Assembly (NCBI GenBank): GCA_032207245.1
Contig: CM063502.1
Coordinates: 66,858,569 to 66,922,568, forward strand
Direction: 5' to 3'
Origin: Pardosa pseudoannulata
Lineage: Eukaryota > Arthropoda > Arachnida > Araneae > Lycosidae
Length of the DNA: 64,000 bases
The notes under the pieces are model-generated. The model searched no databases and was not told the origin of the DNA. It saw only the letters and a list, made by a program, of their open reading frames with translations. Below are positions 24,030-35,700 of the stretch, piece by piece. Each line of letters begins with the position of its first letter. Positions within the stretch are counted from its first letter, which is position 1. Position numbers and translations under genes: made by a program.

Positions 24030-24082
24030 TTTTATGGTTTTATATGCGGTAAAAACTTTTTACCGCATATAAAACCATAAAA
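24030..24082. repeat. perfect palindrome, 26-bp arms with a 1-nt spacer
   Basis: The arm 24030-24055 (ttttatggtttta...ggtaaaaa) is followed by a single C and then its exact reverse complement at 24057-24082. It could form a cruciform in DNA or a hairpin in the intron transcript. No element ends or duplicated flanks were identified. Confidence 0.9.
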
Positions 24083-24499
24083 CTTACCTTATTATTCACA
24101 TATATTAAGTTAATAAATTTTAATTCTATTATATTGAGTATAAAGTATTATTAAAATAGTTGAATTTGAAAAAAAAAATGGAAATTTTAATGCAAAAGGT
24201 TCATTTTTCTGAGAGACTTGATGAATAAAAGAACAATATTCACTTTAAAATGAATTAAATTATGTTCATTGAATGGATTGTTATTCTAAAAATATTCATT
24301 CAAAGCTTCATTTATATTAGATGGAAAGATTTTTTTTCCAGCATATCTAATTTTTGTAAAACCACGTTTCGAGTAAGCGTCAACTATATGCTTCTGTACG
24401 TATAGCTTTGCTGGATCCTTTTTATTACTTTAATTAATTAGAATAGTATTCAAACCTATAAAGGCTAGGCACTCTTGAAATCAGAAAAACACCAAATAC

Positions 24500-25330
24500 C
24501 GTATTTACTCGTATATCGAGCACTCTATTTTTTACAAGAAAAATGGGTGATCAATTACATTTCGTATGTGACATGCACTTAAAAATTAGCATACGAGCTA
24601 ATTTAAAGGTTGTAAGTCTATTGATATTCGGCCCCCATGAATCAAGCACAATGGTCTTTCAAGTCCTCAATCTGAAGTTGACTTCATTCATAATGGACTC
24701 CATTCGAAATGAAAAATTATCTCTCATATAACACACATCTAAAATTTAACATTCAAGTGACTTTAAGGATTGTAAGCCTATTGCTACCCGGACCTCATGA
24801 ATCAAGTTCCAATCCTCTTTTATAGAGTCATTCTAAAGATGACTTGCATTATAACAAATAATTATATCTGGTATATAACGCACATCTAAAATTTGGCATA
24901 CACGTGACTTTAAAGATTGTAAGCTTATTACTACCCGGACCTCGTGAATCAAGTTCCAGCGCGCTGTTAGAGTCATTCTAAAGATGACTTGTATCATAAC
25001 AAATAATTATATCTCGTATATAACATACATCTAAAATTTGACATTCAAGTGACTTCAAAGATTGTAAGCCTATTGCTACCCGTACTCCATGAATCAAGTT
25101 CCAGTGCACTATTCTAAAGATGACTCCATACATAACGAAGAATTATATCTCGTATGGAACATACATCTGAAATTTGGCATACACGTGACTTTAAAGATTG
25201 TAAGCTAATTGCTACGTGGACCATCACTGATCAAGCTCTAATGCTCTTCTATATCATTCTAAAGAGGACTCCATCCCTACCGAAGTCCGAGAGCAATATA
25301 GTCGATTTTCTTGACTCTTACATGCAGTCA
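24500..25330. repeat. tandem array, five diverged units of about 136-164 bp
   Basis: The marker attatatctcgtatataac and its variants recur at about 24554, 24718, 24861, 25006 and 25142. Units share catctaaaattt, agattgtaagc, ctacccgga, tgaatcaagttcca and attctaaagatgac. Divergence is higher in the first and last units. The array is preceded by ccgtatttactcgtatat, a string that looks like the edge of a dispersed repeat. Short reading frames inside are repeat translations. Confidence 0.9.
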
Positions 25331-25502
25331 AATTTTTTATATAGTAAAAAGCTTGCAAAAGTAAAACATTTAAAATAAAATTATATTCCAATAAATCTTA
25401 AAAAGCTTAACTATGATACACAATTCAGAACAAAACATTAAAAGTCAATACTAGATTATTGAATTAATTTGTTTGACTATTTTTTTTTAATTAGAAATAA
25501 TT

Positions 25503-25750
25503 TATAGACACTTAACTATGTATGCATATATTAAATACCATTATGCTATGTTTGTTGCTTGTGTTCTTAACTATGTATGCATATATTAAATACCATTATG
25601 CTATGTTTGTTGCGTATTAAAAAACTGATTATTATGTTATGCTATGTTTGTTGCTTGTTTATAGACACTTAACTATGTATGCATATATTAAATACCATTA
25701 TGCTATGTTTGTTGCTTGTGTTGTATTAAAAAACTGATTATTATATTTTT
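25503..25750. repeat. short tandem array, three 50-bp cores, next to the last exon
   Basis: The core cttaactatgtatgcatata...gctatgtttgttgc starts at 25511, 25566 and 25668, with nearly identical copies. The linker attaaaaaactgattattat occurs twice. The array ends about 15 bp before the acceptor of the terminal exon, so it lies in the region where a branch point is expected. Confidence 0.92.
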
Positions 25751-25763
25751 GTTATTTTTCCAG

Positions 25764-26443
25764 GAAAGAAAAGGCAAGGAAACAAAAAGAATAAAAATAA
25801 AAGAAAAAACTCTGTGTTGATCGATGAAACGGTTCCAAGAGAGACCGTCCTATCTCTGGGAAATACTGAAGATGGTCAAGCTTTGTCCATTGCATTCTCT
25901 AGACCTGAAAACAAGACAGAAAAGGCTCAATCCCGACACAAGCATCGTCATCGTGGGGGCCGAAGGAAGAAAAATCATGGCAAAAAGTATAATAAGGTCT
26001 ATCATCCCACAAGTTCAGGTTTCGTCATTTCTCGAGCTTCCAGAGTTGACACTAGCGGTATTGCCCCTTACCACACAAGATATCAATTTGGATCTCCAAG
26101 GAATAACGAAGTTGCCGAACTGCGACGACGACCCGTAGAACAGGTTAACAGTCTCCAAAATACAACCCATTCTTCCTCTATAGAAGAGTTTGACACATCA
26201 TGCGTGGAACCTTTATACGGAAGAGAAGTACCAATGATAGCACCTCAAGTACCAAATGCATTTGTTTACCGCTATGAAACGAAAAAGAATAAGTTCTACC
26301 CTTACAACAGTTTTATGTTGGTAAAATACAGGTGTCTCAGTGGGTATGTCTTTGCTAACGCTAGAGCACAAACCTTACATTGTAAAGAAGCTTCGTGGGT
26401 TGGAGAAATTCCACGGTGTGTCCCAGGCTCTGCTGTCAACTAA
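25764..26443 (+). CDS. sushi/CCP-domain protein, terminal exon: basic linker, CCP module and stop
   Basis: The exon follows a strong acceptor (ttatttttccag) in phase 1, matching the donor at 18126. It encodes about 225 residues. The N-terminal half is strongly basic: a Lys/Asn/Arg run right at the junction (KKRQGNKKNKNKRKNS), then further on HKHRHRGGRRKKNHGKK. The C-terminal half is a CCP module with four Cys (SCVEP, KYRCLSGY, LHCKEAS, RCVPG) and the W of the ASWVGEIP core. It ends five residues later (GSAVN) at TAA 26441-26443. The basic runs could bind glycosaminoglycans or contain furin-type cleavage sites; both are inference. No membrane segment is seen, so this end looks secreted. Confidence 0.9.
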
Positions 26444-27500
26444 TCTTCATCGTTGCTTTACGTATTCAAGCGAGAGCGATTTAATTTATGAAATACATAG
26501 ATATATATATATATCGGTTTGTACAGTAATTGAGCCTGACAAAACGCTGTAGGATCATGTTGCAGAGATACTTCGGGAAACTGTTGTAAAAAGCTTTTTT
26601 TTTATGATTTTTGTGCATCCATTTTGTATCTGCCTCATATGGCAATGTTGTTGAACTGAAAAAGTGACTAATCTTGGTTTCAACAGATATAAATCATATA
26701 TAACATTTTTCAATGTTTTGCGTGTTAAAAAGAATCCCTCCCAGACATTTGGTCTTGGGATTTTATGTTCAATATCAAAATTCGTCATATTTTATACAAA
26801 ACAACTCATTTCATTGCATTTATTTTATAATAAAGATAACTAATGGACATTGGAAGAACATGATTATTTATTAAATTATATAGATATATATACATATATA
26901 TACATATATTTATATATATGTAATATATATATAGATATATATATATAAATAATACTTAAATGATTTAAGTAAATGTAGCACAAAAAAGAAGGAAGTAATA
27001 TATTTCTAAGTATTCGTTTCAATTTACGAAATCTTCATGTTGCTGAAATGACATTTCATTATTTTATGCATTAAAAAGATATTTCTTGGTCGGTTCTTAA
27101 ATCTGGTAAAATTTAACTTTTCTATTTATTCTCATTGTATAGATTAAATCCAAATGAATGTAATTTACAAATTGTAACATTTCTATAAGAGATATTTCCA
27201 GTTATTTGTAAAACTGTTAAAAAAGGACAAAAAGTGGCTTGAAGTCTGAAAAATATTTATACATAACAGATGGAAAAATTGTCAATAAGGAATATTGTAA
27301 CTAACTTCAGACTGTGGTGTGACAACTATAATAGTGCTTTCTACAGCACTGTCAGATGATATTTGTTTTGTTAGATATATAACACATTGAGGACATTTGT
27401 GGTTACTAATTTGTATTTAAATTTATGAAATAAAATGTTTGTGGACTATGTGATTGGAAATTTTCATATATTGTAAAATAAAATGTTCTTCTTATACTAA
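26444..27500 (+). other. probable 3'UTR of the sushi-domain gene
   Basis: Non-coding AT-rich sequence follows the stop, with a short (AT) patch at 26880-26945. Candidate AATAAA signals lie at about 26829, 27429 and 27477. The latter two are close together and followed by T-rich sequence, so a 3' end near 27450-27510 is plausible. Confidence 0.55.
27429..27482 (+). terminator. candidate polyadenylation signals
   Basis: Two AATAAA hexamers, 27429-27434 and 27477-27482, lie about 1 kb downstream of the stop codon. Transcript data would decide which is used. Confidence 0.45.
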
Positions 27501-27984
27501 CATTTCGATGGTTTTAAATTTCTTGGAACTTAAATATTCAATTATTATGAGAACTTTTTTTACTGTTCGTTTATATAATAGTAAATTATAATCCTTTTAG
27601 CTCGGTAAAGATAGACTACTGTAAATAAAAAATAAAAGATGTAAATAGCCCAAGGCAAAATAAAATAATTATTGATTATCAGCTAAAGAGAAATAGGAGA
27701 ATATTAAATGCCATTTTACAAGAAAAAGTAATATATAAATGTAAGAAGAGTATACTAAAATTTCTTTACTGTTTTAAAACTAAATATTACTTTAGTCCTG
27801 TTCTTTAAATTACATAAAAATAATAAATAAATATTCAATAAGGTACACATTCAGCATGAATTATACTTTAACCACTAGTAAATATTATTTTCTCACAATT
27901 ACTATCCTTTTAGGTCTCATTAAGTCATCATTTAGGTCACCGTTTTAGGTGATTTTGTCTCTACATATGACCTAAACTGGTGAC

Positions 27985-28640
27985 TTGGTAGGAACTCTAA
28001 AAAAGAAATGAAATTAAGAAACATAGAAAATTTATTTCCTTAAACAAATTTGTGTTAATATGACAGCCCTCAACAAAACACGAGTTCAAGTGGATATCTA
28101 TTCCCTGTTCATAGTATCCTGCCGACTTCCAGATGGCATTTTGGATGTGGGGTAAATGCTTATGCGTGCTGTTAGGCGTATGATGACTGTTATTTTCGAT
28201 AGAATTTGTTTGATATAGTTTCGCAGTGTTGACTTCTAATAGTGAACAATTATTTTCGCACGACTATCACTTTACTATCTTTATAACTGAAAACCTCGAA
28301 ATAAACTTTGAAAGAGAAATTAAATTTAGTGAAGTATAAAATCTACTTCCTAAAGGGAATTTGTGCTAGCATGGCTGTTATTGTCATGGGAATAACATTT
28401 CATGTATTTTTACTTTTACTAGTAAGTAATTATTTTTGCACAATCATTGTCATTTTTTTGTCTTTATGATTAAAATATTGAGGAGAAACTCTAAGAAAAA
28501 TAAAAGAAATTTAAAAAGCTATAAAATTTATTTAGTAGGAGGAATTGGTGTTAATATTGCTGTTTAATGAATGGTTATTGTCTGTGGAACATTCCTCTGA
28601 TGCAGTTTTTACAGTGTTGATTGTTACCGTATATATATGT
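27985..28640. repeat. degenerate tandem-like repeat, about three units
   Basis: Blocks starting near 27985, 28300 and 28480 share gaaactctaaaaa-type strings, a taaaatttattt(a/c) run, (a)aatttgtgttaatat and a later acaattatttt(t/c)gcac. The similarity is loose and unit borders are unclear. Confidence 0.5.
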
Positions 28641-29550
28641 GTGTGTGTTTCCATCAAAGTAATGAATTTCTGAAAATTAATATTTCTGTTAAACAAAGTG
28701 TTTATTTGATTGCTTATGTATTAAGCACACACACTGGTGCTATTAAATTTTATATAGTCTTTCTACAAAGCATTTTTGCATTTGAATCAGGATATACATC
28801 CCTAAAGAAAATTAAAGTCATAAAAAATTAAGTCTATTCTTCTACATTTACCCCTATATAATATTTAATTAACATATTTATTACATTTTTCTATAATCCT
28901 TATCGTAAGTATATCGTAAATATATACTTAGAAATTCAAATTTAATTAAATATATGGTACTACCCAATGTTACGTTTAACTATTCATTTGATTACTTTAT
29001 TTCTATTCTTAATATAGTATGAAATATTTTCAGTCTATGATGTTTAATTCAATGTAGTCTTTCTCTGTAAACATATACGTAATTATCATGCTTGTGAATA
29101 CGCTGCTCTATCTTACATCTGAAAATTATAACCCTGCTCACAATAAGAAACTGTCTCAAAGAGTAGAATACCATAAATGTGTTGATTGTGATGATAAGCT
29201 ATTAAAAATAAACTAGGAAAGATATTGAAATAATAAAACAAATTTGTTCAATGAGGTTTTGCGACATGCTCATACTTAAATTTATACCAGCTCTCTTCAA
29301 GGCTTCAATTAAAGATACGCATAGACGTCACCTTCGTATGCTTCGTGTAAAGAAGAATATAATACGTTTGGGAAAAGAAAAATTTTAATATTTGATAAAG
29401 TATTTAAAATTATTTATTTTACTTTTAAGTATGCTTTATATCTTAAAAGTTTTTATGGTATGGGGGGGGGGCTTCCTTTCAATTATTTTTCTTGTATTGA
29501 GCTTCAGTAATTAGTCTAATTTTCTTTCTTATCTTTGGAATTATTCATAG
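28640..29550. other. AT-rich, no gene recognised
   Basis: Short frames only. A G run (9 bases) lies near 29463. Confidence 0.3.
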
Positions 29551-29632
29551 TGCTGCAAAACAGTAGACCGTAGAGCTCCAAACCAATCAGCCAACATCAA
29601 CACCGACTCCAAACCAACAAACCAACCAAGAT
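29551..29632 (+). mobile_element. 3' fragment of SINE family 1
   Basis: The strings tgctgcaaaacagtagaccg and tagagctccaaacc match the 3' tail of the copy at 58855-59035 (gttgcaaaaagtagaccg, tagtactccaaacc). Repeated ccaaacca units follow. Confidence 0.65.
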
Positions 29633-29639
29633 ACCGAAA

Positions 29640-30746
29640 TATAAAAAACTGTCATTCTCTTGCTTGTTCCTTCTTCATTAGACGATATTAGAAATAATTA
29701 AATTTGCCTTCAAATTATATTAAATCAGCAGTAATGCATTGAGAATTTTGGTACCATTTTTTATGCTAAACAAAAATTGAATATTTGCACTTTAAAGAAC
29801 GTGTAAACGAATAATGGATGAAACAAAAACTAAATCACCTATATTGGGGAATATATAGAAAAGTGAAAAATAATATATTTAGCACACAAAACTTGAAATT
29901 ATATTAATGATAAAATCTAAAACGTGAAAATAGTTTTGGGAAAAATATAAATAAATTGCATCAAGTAATCCAATAAACATAAAGATATAAAATAGCAGCA
30001 GACCATGAATTGCTTAGACCGAATTTACATTTCAGAAGACCTTTTCTCCACCAGAAAACAAATAACAAATTCTATACCATTCAAGCAAGTCCTTTAATGT
30101 CATTAAAGTTATAATAGTTCTCATGATTTTAGCTGGAGTTTCAAGATGCGACCGCAATTCTCGGAAGACATGCAATCGTAAGAATTTCAGCTGCATTAAT
30201 ATCCTCACTAGGAAATTTTATGTGCAAGATTTCGTAAATGAGAACTTTTATTTGCGCTCCTTATGTTCAGCACCATTCTTTGACTAGATTCGGAGAAATA
30301 TTTAAAATAACGTTTCGGAGGATTTTTATCTGTCGTCGGCTAGGTTATGTCTTCCGTGTATTGCTTATTTCTTTACACCCATGACCTTCAACTTTTAAAG
30401 AGCTAGGGACTGCCCCAATAAACGTAAGCTAGTGCGAGCTGCATGTCAGTCATTTGAACTGCCGAAGCTATTTAAGAAGCAAAGCGTTTTCTGCTATTTA
30501 TGAAATAACTACAGCACTTTAAATGGAAAATAAAAAAGAGCGTGGAAGTAAATAAGGCCGGATTCAACCACTTTGCAGCTATCGTGAATTATCAGTTTTC
30601 CTTATTCATGGTAGATGTGTTGTCCAGCAAAACCTTCACCAGTCAACCAATACTTTAATGAAGCACAACTTGATAAATTCACATCGGCCCATCATAGAGC
30701 CGAGTAACAACTTTTCGAACACAGCACTTATCTCTTAGAACCCATA
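29640..30746. other. no gene recognised
   Basis: A less AT-rich stretch at about 30120-30700 has no identifiable domain on either strand. Confidence 0.3.
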
Positions 30747-30754
30747 CTATGAGA

Positions 30755-31167
30755 CAAGGCCGTGGACAAGGGGGAATGGGGGTGGATTTGGGGGGACTGA
30801 TCCCTTCCCGAAAATCTAGAAGACCATCAAGTCAAAAGGAAATGTTCTACGTCTGTGTAAGTGCCAACTGCACTAGCTTAAACATGTTTTTTGTTAAAAA
30901 AAAAAACTTTTCGTCGATAAAAAGTTTTGCCGATGCGCTGTCCGAAAATTTAACGTTTTCTCTATATTCTGCTATATTTTGTCTTTTCTCGTTAGGAAGA
31001 TAACAATGTCATCAAATCTTTTTAATTATTTGAGTTAAAAATGGATAATTGTCATACCTCATCCATGCCTTAATACCTTAATTTTGTTTTACTGAAGTAT
31101 CATTCACAAATAACAATGTCTTTCCTCTTTGGTCCCTCCCGGAAAACAATTTCTGGCTACGGTCCTG
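30755..31167. mobile_element. non-autonomous hAT element (copy 2)
   Basis: The ends are CAAGGCCGTGGACA (left) and, as reverse complement, CAGGACCGTAGCCA (right). The flanking 8-mers are ctatgaga (30747-30754) and ttatgaga (31168-31175), an 8-bp target-site duplication with one mismatch. The same family as 22091-22636, inverted and without the SINE. No transposase. Confidence 0.88.
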
Positions 31168-31179
31168 TTATGAGAGTAG

Positions 31180-31850
31180 TACAAGTAGTAGTACTTTTTA
31201 GTCTAGTAGGAGTAGTAGTTCTTTACAGAACCCTAGATATTGTCTCCTTACCGGGGACCCTTCCTCTCCCACAAGAAATGAAGCACACAAAAAAATATAA
31301 AATAATAAATAAAACAAAACTGAATAATGTGAAAAAATAATACAAATCTTAAATTTTTATTAATAAACAGCAATAATTTTTAGTTTTTATAGAAAAGTTT
31401 AAACAGTTTGTTTATAAATATTTAAAAAAATTGAAATTAATTTTATTAAATGTCTAACAATACTCTATAAATATGAATAAACTTTATTTAGAAATTATGT
31501 TTTCTAGACTTAAATTCAGAAAAATTATCTGTTATTTTATAATAATTTATATTATTTAAAAGCATTTTGTTTGAAGTATAAAACAGTTGAATTTAATTTT
31601 GATCGACGGATTGTGTTTCGTAATTAATGTTTTACACTTTATAATACTGAGAGTGGCCTTCCACCAGATGCATTTAATATAGACAAAGTTAAAAACATTC
31701 GCAATAATAATTCTTTATTTGGAATTGTTGATACTATTTTTCCGCTCTTTTTAACTTTCAACCCATTAGATAGCAGCGTTAAATTTTGGCTTTTGTAAAT
31801 TAATTTAATCTGCAATAATTCGTTGTCCAGTTCTCCAGTATCAGTGTCGT
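31180..31850. other. AT-rich, no gene recognised
   Basis: No domain or repeat was assigned between the hAT copy and the satellite array. Confidence 0.3.
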
Positions 31851-31854
31851 CACA

Positions 31855-33190
31855 GTACCATTTTTTTTTCTAACAAGTTGGTATTAATTAATACGTCCAC
31901 GAAAAATTTGTTTACTTGTTTATTGCATACAATTGCCAAAAAATTAAACTATCTAATTTACAAATATTTTAAAAATAGAAATTAGACATTCGTCTGATTT
32001 GTCTATACAATGATCTGACCGTGGAAGGATAGCATAAATAAAATAATTCGTTTAGTACGTGTATTGCCAAGCTGCTAGTGTTCACACACTTATCTTGAAA
32101 ATCCCTATTCTTCCAATTTAACTAAAGTTACAAAAAGCTAATCAATACATGCTTTACGAAAATTCTGAAAGATTATTTGTTGCCATGTACCATTTTTTTA
32201 GCAATGCGGTATTAATTGATACGTCCTCGAATAATTTGTTTATAGTATACAACTGCCCAACGAAGACATAAGTTATCTTATTTGCAAGTCTTTTTACAAC
32301 TAGAAGCTCGACATTTGTCTCATTTGTCTATGGGATGATATAAATAAAATAATTCGCATAGTACGTATACTACCAGACTGTTAGTCTTCATATACTTATC
32401 GTGGAAATCCTATTACTTCAATTTAACTAAAAATATTTAAAACTAAGCAATAATGCTTTTAAAAGCTCTGACAAAAGTGTGTTTATTGCCTTGTACCAAT
32501 TTTTAACAATGCGTATTAATTGATACTTTCTCGAATAATTTTTTTTTTTATTATTTAGAATATACAATTGCCCAACGAAGAAATAAACTATCCTATTTAC
32601 AAGTCTTTTAAAACTAGAAGCTCGACATTTGTCCCATTTGTCTATGGGATGATTTGACTATGGAAGTAAGGATAATATAAATAAAATAATTCGTATAATA
32701 TGCGAATTGCCAGGCTTCTAGTCTTCACATGCTCATCGTGAAAATCCATATAACTCCAATCTAACTAAAGCTGCCTAAAACTAAGTAATGCATCCTTCAA
32801 AAAAATTTCTAACTAACATACGTTTGTAGAACTGAAGCATTTTTTAGCAATGGGGTGTAAATTGATACATCCTAGAATAATTTGTGAATCTGTTTATTAT
32901 ATACAATTGTCCAACAAAAAGTAAACTATCTTATTTACAAGTCTTTTAAAAATAGAAGCTTGACCGAGCTCTTCAAAAAACTGGACCTTAGACATTTGGC
33001 TCATTTGTGTATGTGATGATTCGTCCCTGAAAATAAATATAATATAAATAAAACCCTTCGTATAACACGCGTACTGCCAAGCTGCTAGTCTTCATATACT
33101 TATCACAGAAATCGACATTCCTCTAATTTAACTAAGGCCTCATAAAGCTAAGCAAGAGATGTTTTAAAAAATTTCTATCAAGATGTGTGT
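31855..33190. repeat. satellite-like tandem array, four units of about 306-341 bp
   Basis: Units start near 31855, 32187, 32493 and 32834 at a gtaccattttt-like motif. Each repeats the ordered strings gtattaattgatac, aatatacaattgccc, aactatcttatttacaagtc, gacatttgtc.catttgtctat, ataaataaaataattcg, ctagtcttcatatactta and ctaatttaacta. Divergence between units is high enough to suggest an old local array. Confidence 0.9.
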
Positions 33191-33699
33191 GTTTTATAAA
33201 AGCTCTATTTAATATAATTTTTAAAATGCTTTTACACACTTTCCTGTTAAAAGTGAAAACAGAAGCTTAGACAAAAGGTCGATTGAATAGAAAATGCATT
33301 TCATGAAAATTTTGCAACCAAATATAACTGTAATATCATTAAACAGCACTTTCCGAACTACGTCGTTCAATAGAAAAGCAAATATATACATGGTTCATCC
33401 GATGAAGTCTAAATTTATACGTCTGTCTCCTTTTTTTTTATCAAACACTCCCTTTGAATATCAAATTAAAGACAAAAGAACTTGGACCTTTAAGTGCTCA
33501 GAAGTAAAATTGCATTAAATGTATACAAAGGAATTTGTGAAATACGCCAAAAAATGTTGATGACATTTCAAGCCTGGGTAAATGAATTTCATATACTTTG
33601 AAACTGCTTTGCTGTGATAATTCATACACCAAAATATTTTCTTCGGGTAATAATACTGTTTTTTTGCAGTGGTTCTGAACCGGTAGTACACATATCCGA

Positions 33700-34480
33700 C
33701 AGACACCGTTAGAGGATAGGGAATAGAAAAAAATTTGTGAAAGCTACTCACTGAAAAGCTAACAAAATGATTAAAAATGATTAAAGGTCAGTGCCGTATC
33801 TAGGGCGTGACCAAGGTGGCATTTGCCACGGGCGCATCAGTTTTAGGGGCGCCACACCATAAGGAAAATGGGATCCTAAAGAGGACGATTCGCCCCGAGT
33901 AGAAATAAGGAAAAGTTGAAAAATATTTTTTTTTTAATTATAAAATCTAATGTGTTTAAAAATTTTTTTTACAAATTTTCTTATTTTTTAAAATGCTTAT
34001 AGAGAGCAAACTTGTTATAGATTCTTACAAAATGTTTACCAGACACCCCTAATATGCTTTATAAATCCGGGTATTCATTTTGAATTTTGAATTTACTAAA
34101 GTTATTAAAACTCAATTTAAATTTAGGAATTAGCCAATTTTTTATGAAAATTTATATGAAATTATGAAAATTATTCCCCTCAACTAAACTATTTAGTTTA
34201 TCAGCAAAATAATACCCCCAAAATGTTTAAAAACATTTTTGAGTATTAATAAGGTAAAAATAGTAAAAAAAATAATAATATACTAGGAACATTTTAAGAA
34301 TTAACAAAACATTTGAGTTCATTCTGAATATATGATATAGAAAAAAAAAATATTTATATATTTTCTCACTATATTTGGTGATAGGGGCGCAGACCAATTT
34401 TTTGCTACTGGCGCTAAAGGACCTAGTTACAGCCATGACAAGAAGCACCGTTAGGAGATACGGGAAAAGAAAAATTTAAT
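33700..34480. repeat. direct repeat of about 40 bp flanking the hAT-like element
   Basis: cagacaccgttagaggatagggaatagaaaaaaattt (33700-33736, read in parts) matches gaagcaccgttaggagatacgggaaaagaaaaattt (34442-34477) on the same strand, one on each side of 33789-34436. Confidence 0.7.
33789..34436. mobile_element. hAT-like non-autonomous element, degraded
   Basis: The left end cagtgccgtatctagg and the right end (reverse complement catggctgtaactagg) are imperfect inverted repeats. The subterminal GC-rich strings gggcgcatcag/ggggcgcc and ataggggcgcagacc resemble each other in inverted orientation. The interior is AT-rich with no transposase. No clear 8-bp duplication was found. Confidence 0.55.
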
Positions 34481-34918
34481 GGATCGTTACAGAAATAATT
34501 TTCTAAATAGCTATTCTATAAAAACTTTTTTATAGAGCTCGATAGGTTCAAACATTCATCGACCTATTTTAAAGAGTTTACAAGTTATAAAATATCGAAG
34601 TTTTATAAAACAGTTAGAAATTGCTCCTTGGAAATTGTCATGTGAATAAATACAAAAGATTATTTATATATATTCCAATACACATATCGAAATCATATGC
34701 TCAGAACTATTTTAAATTATTCATTTATCTTATTAAATATATATATATACCACACACAAAGGTTTCCTGAAGCATCAAGATAAGGGGTGTGAACTTTGAG
34801 ATACCGAGAAAAAAATTTCTGTTGGATTGCATTGACTTAACTCTGGGATTTTGAAAAACTTCAAGATTAGAGAGAATTCGAGACTAAGGAAGTCGACTAT
34901 GTACAAGACTATGTACAA

Positions 34919-34921
<3 letters not shown>

Positions 34922-35002
<81 letters not shown>
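34922..35002. repeat. (AT)n microsatellite
   Basis: About 80 bases of AT repeat. Confidence 0.97.
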
Positions 35003-35005
<3 letters not shown>

Positions 35006-35298
35006 ATACCTCTGAGAAGTCAATGAGCCGAAGATGTCTCCATAATATGTTTATTCATGACTATTGCACTTTTAACAGTCAACCATCAAACATGTCGGCG
35101 AGTGGCTAGCGTCTAACAAAGAAGCTACATTTGGCCAAGGTTCATACAGCATCTCTTTCTGAAGACGCTCTCTCTCAATTATTAAGCTTCAAGCGCTTTT
35201 ATATGGAGTTATTAGTGATTCATGCGCCTGCATTAAAGAGTGAGCCGCGATTTTTACCTTTAAACCCCTAAATTATTAATTTTATGTTTTCAAACCTG
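35003..35298. other. unassigned patch between two microsatellites
   Basis: About 300 bp of less AT-rich DNA is bounded on both sides by long AT arrays. No partner copy in the window was found. Confidence 0.3.
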
Positions 35299-35409
<111 letters not shown>

Positions 35410-35700
35410 GTAATAAAGGAAGATTTCAAGAAGTTGAAACTTGAAAGTAACGAACTAAAGAACTATTGCACGTTGGGTTAGAATAGAGAAAGGTTCTTTG
35501 TAAGGCCTTAGCGCACCAGGAGCTGTAGAGTTAAAAGAAGTATGTATAATAGAGTAATAAGAAATATATTATTAATGCATTATTTCATAACAATACAGTA
35601 TAAAGCTGCGAAAATTTGTAAGTGCCATATTATTAACATCAAACTACTTTAATGTCTAGCATCAAAATTAGCCATTGTTTCACTGAAGACATTACATATA

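Noticed and set aside
24543..25378. Frames of 62 and 74 codons
   Set aside because: They lie within the tandem array and repeat with its period.
25824..26138. Second frame of 104 codons inside the terminal sushi exon
   Set aside because: It is an out-of-frame shadow of the exon; the other frame has the CCP cysteines and the correct phase.
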